64,000 nucleotides of DNA from Niastella vici (GTDB taxonomy: Bacteria > Bacteroidota > Bacteroidia > Chitinophagales > Chitinophagaceae): positions 62,001 through 126,000 of the forward strand of contig NZ_LVYD01000049.1 of assembly GCF_002077945.1 (NCBI RefSeq), written 5' to 3'. The position numbers were made by a program, and so were the translations under genes. The notes below the pieces were generated by a model. That model ran no database searches and was not told where the DNA came from. It worked only from the letters and a program-made list of their open reading frames with translations. Positions 63,453 through 64,000 of this stretch are shown here, in pieces (positions within the stretch are counted from its first letter, which is position 1; the number at the start of each line of letters is the position of its first letter).

Positions 63453-63995
63453 TCAGGGGGGGTAATTAATGATAAGATAGACCAGTCTTCGAAGGCTGGG
63501 TAACAATTGTATGTTTAGCCTTCCTTCCTGGAAAAGGGTCATTGGATCTACACCATTCAACGCAAAATCTGCTACACTCATGTAAAAGTATAACAAGTAA
63601 AACGAAAGTGCAACTAAAAGGAACAATAAAAATAAAAAAGTGCCCCAACTGAAGCTGTTATATTGCATCTGCTGGCCGGGCGACCGAACATTATTTATCT
63701 CATCTAATTGATTCTTAAGCAAATTGATCTCAGCCTGTTTGGCCGGTACCAATCCCTTCGTTATATCGCGGCTGTTATGAATTTCATCGGCTTTGCTCCT
63801 GAACTCGTAATATTTCTCGAGTAAACCTTCGATCTGCTTCTGGATGCGGCCCTTGAGCTCTTCGGTTTTAGGAAGTAATCGTAGGGAGTCCTGCTCAGAT
63901 AGAATGGAACCGCTTCGTACTTTGTTCAACAGACCTTTATATGCTTCAATGCCTCCTTTATAAGTACCGGCCTGTTCAACGCCGTAAGCTCGCAT
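63453..63995 (-). CDS. N-terminal part of the coiled-coil membrane protein (window-edge)
   Basis: A frame of 180 residues from the first ATG in the window; it may begin further out. A coiled coil (about 25-100; LPKTEELKGRIQKQIEGLLEKYYEFRSKADEI) precedes a membrane helix (FLFLLFLLVALSFYLLYFYMSV). It ends LVYLIINYPP and a stop just at the C7 run (minus strand) where a missing base would fuse it to the frame at 62824. The fused product would have four membrane helices and two coiled coils. The operon continues to the two lipoproteins. Confidence 0.65.
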   Translation of the reverse strand: MRAYGVEQAGTYKGGIEAYKGLLNKVRSGSILSEQDSLRLLPKTEELKGRIQKQIEGLLEKYYEFRSKADEIHNSRDITKGLVPAKQAEINLLKNQLDEINNVRSPGQQMQYNSFSWGTFLFLLFLLVALSFYLLYFYMSVADFALNGVDPMTLFQEGRLNIQLLPSLRRLVYLIINYPP

Positions 63996-64000
63996 GTCTT

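Overview
The window is chromosomal DNA of a Bacteroidota bacterium, most likely of the Chitinophagaceae (a Niastella- or Chitinophaga-like genome). The evidence is protein content: two type IX secretion (T9SS) type B sorting domains, a SusC-type TonB plug, histidine kinases with PAS domains, LytTR regulators, DUF4251/DUF5683/DUF3307 proteins and a parA-parB-DUF5683-dapB operon. Promoters that fit the Bacteroidota consensus TTTG-N18-20-TAnnTTTG, and the scarcity of Shine-Dalgarno sequences, agree. No tRNA, rRNA, CRISPR array, prophage or intact insertion sequence was seen.

Layout. 1-7.4 kb: the 3' part of a large alpha-2-macroglobulin-like protein with an embedded SusC-type plug, an AT-rich metallophosphatase pair, an orphan LytTR regulator, a hypothetical gene and the decayed remnant of a T9SS cargo protein. 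7.5-12.3 kb: a lipocalin-like protein, a PKD/T9SS cargo protein, an AraC regulator and an SRPBCC protein with a well-formed promoter. 12.4-18.7 kb: signalling genes (two PAS histidine kinases and three response regulators). 19.3-26.1 kb: a soluble M48 metallopeptidase followed closely by an 1829-residue protein with a kinase-like domain, a DUF4011-like region, a superfamily I helicase, a Vsr-like nuclease fold and a WGR domain. This pair is the strongest candidate for an undescribed, probably defensive, system. 26.1-31.1 kb: another histidine kinase, a thioredoxin gene whose 3' end is repeated in tandem, small exported proteins, and a SatD/DUF3307 pair behind an elaborate operator region. 31.2-41 kb: mostly housekeeping genes (ahcY, Rrf2 and LuxR regulators, parAB-DUF5683-dapB, a UPF0173 hydrolase, an FMN reductase, a membrane phosphoesterase). 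41.6-46.3 kb: a hybrid histidine kinase, a LytTR response regulator and an outer-membrane protein. 46.4-60.3 kb: a porin-like protein, pgi, a phosphodiester glycosidase, threonine aldolase, several hypothetical exported or membrane proteins, a membrane histidine kinase, a dienelactone hydrolase lipoprotein, a methyltransferase and prfB with its programmed +1 frameshift. 60.6-64 kb: a minus-strand operon of a coiled-coil membrane protein, a VWA-like lipoprotein and an OmpA-like lipoprotein, continuing to or beyond the window edge.

Two themes cross the window. Several genes look broken by single-base indels (near 6597, 18410, 58022 and 63456), some in homopolymers, so read errors, real decay and phase variation all have to be considered. 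Many intergenic gaps carry AT-rich elements built on a roughly 7-bp period with an inverted partner arm. They use different heptamers at different loci and are not explained by the genes.
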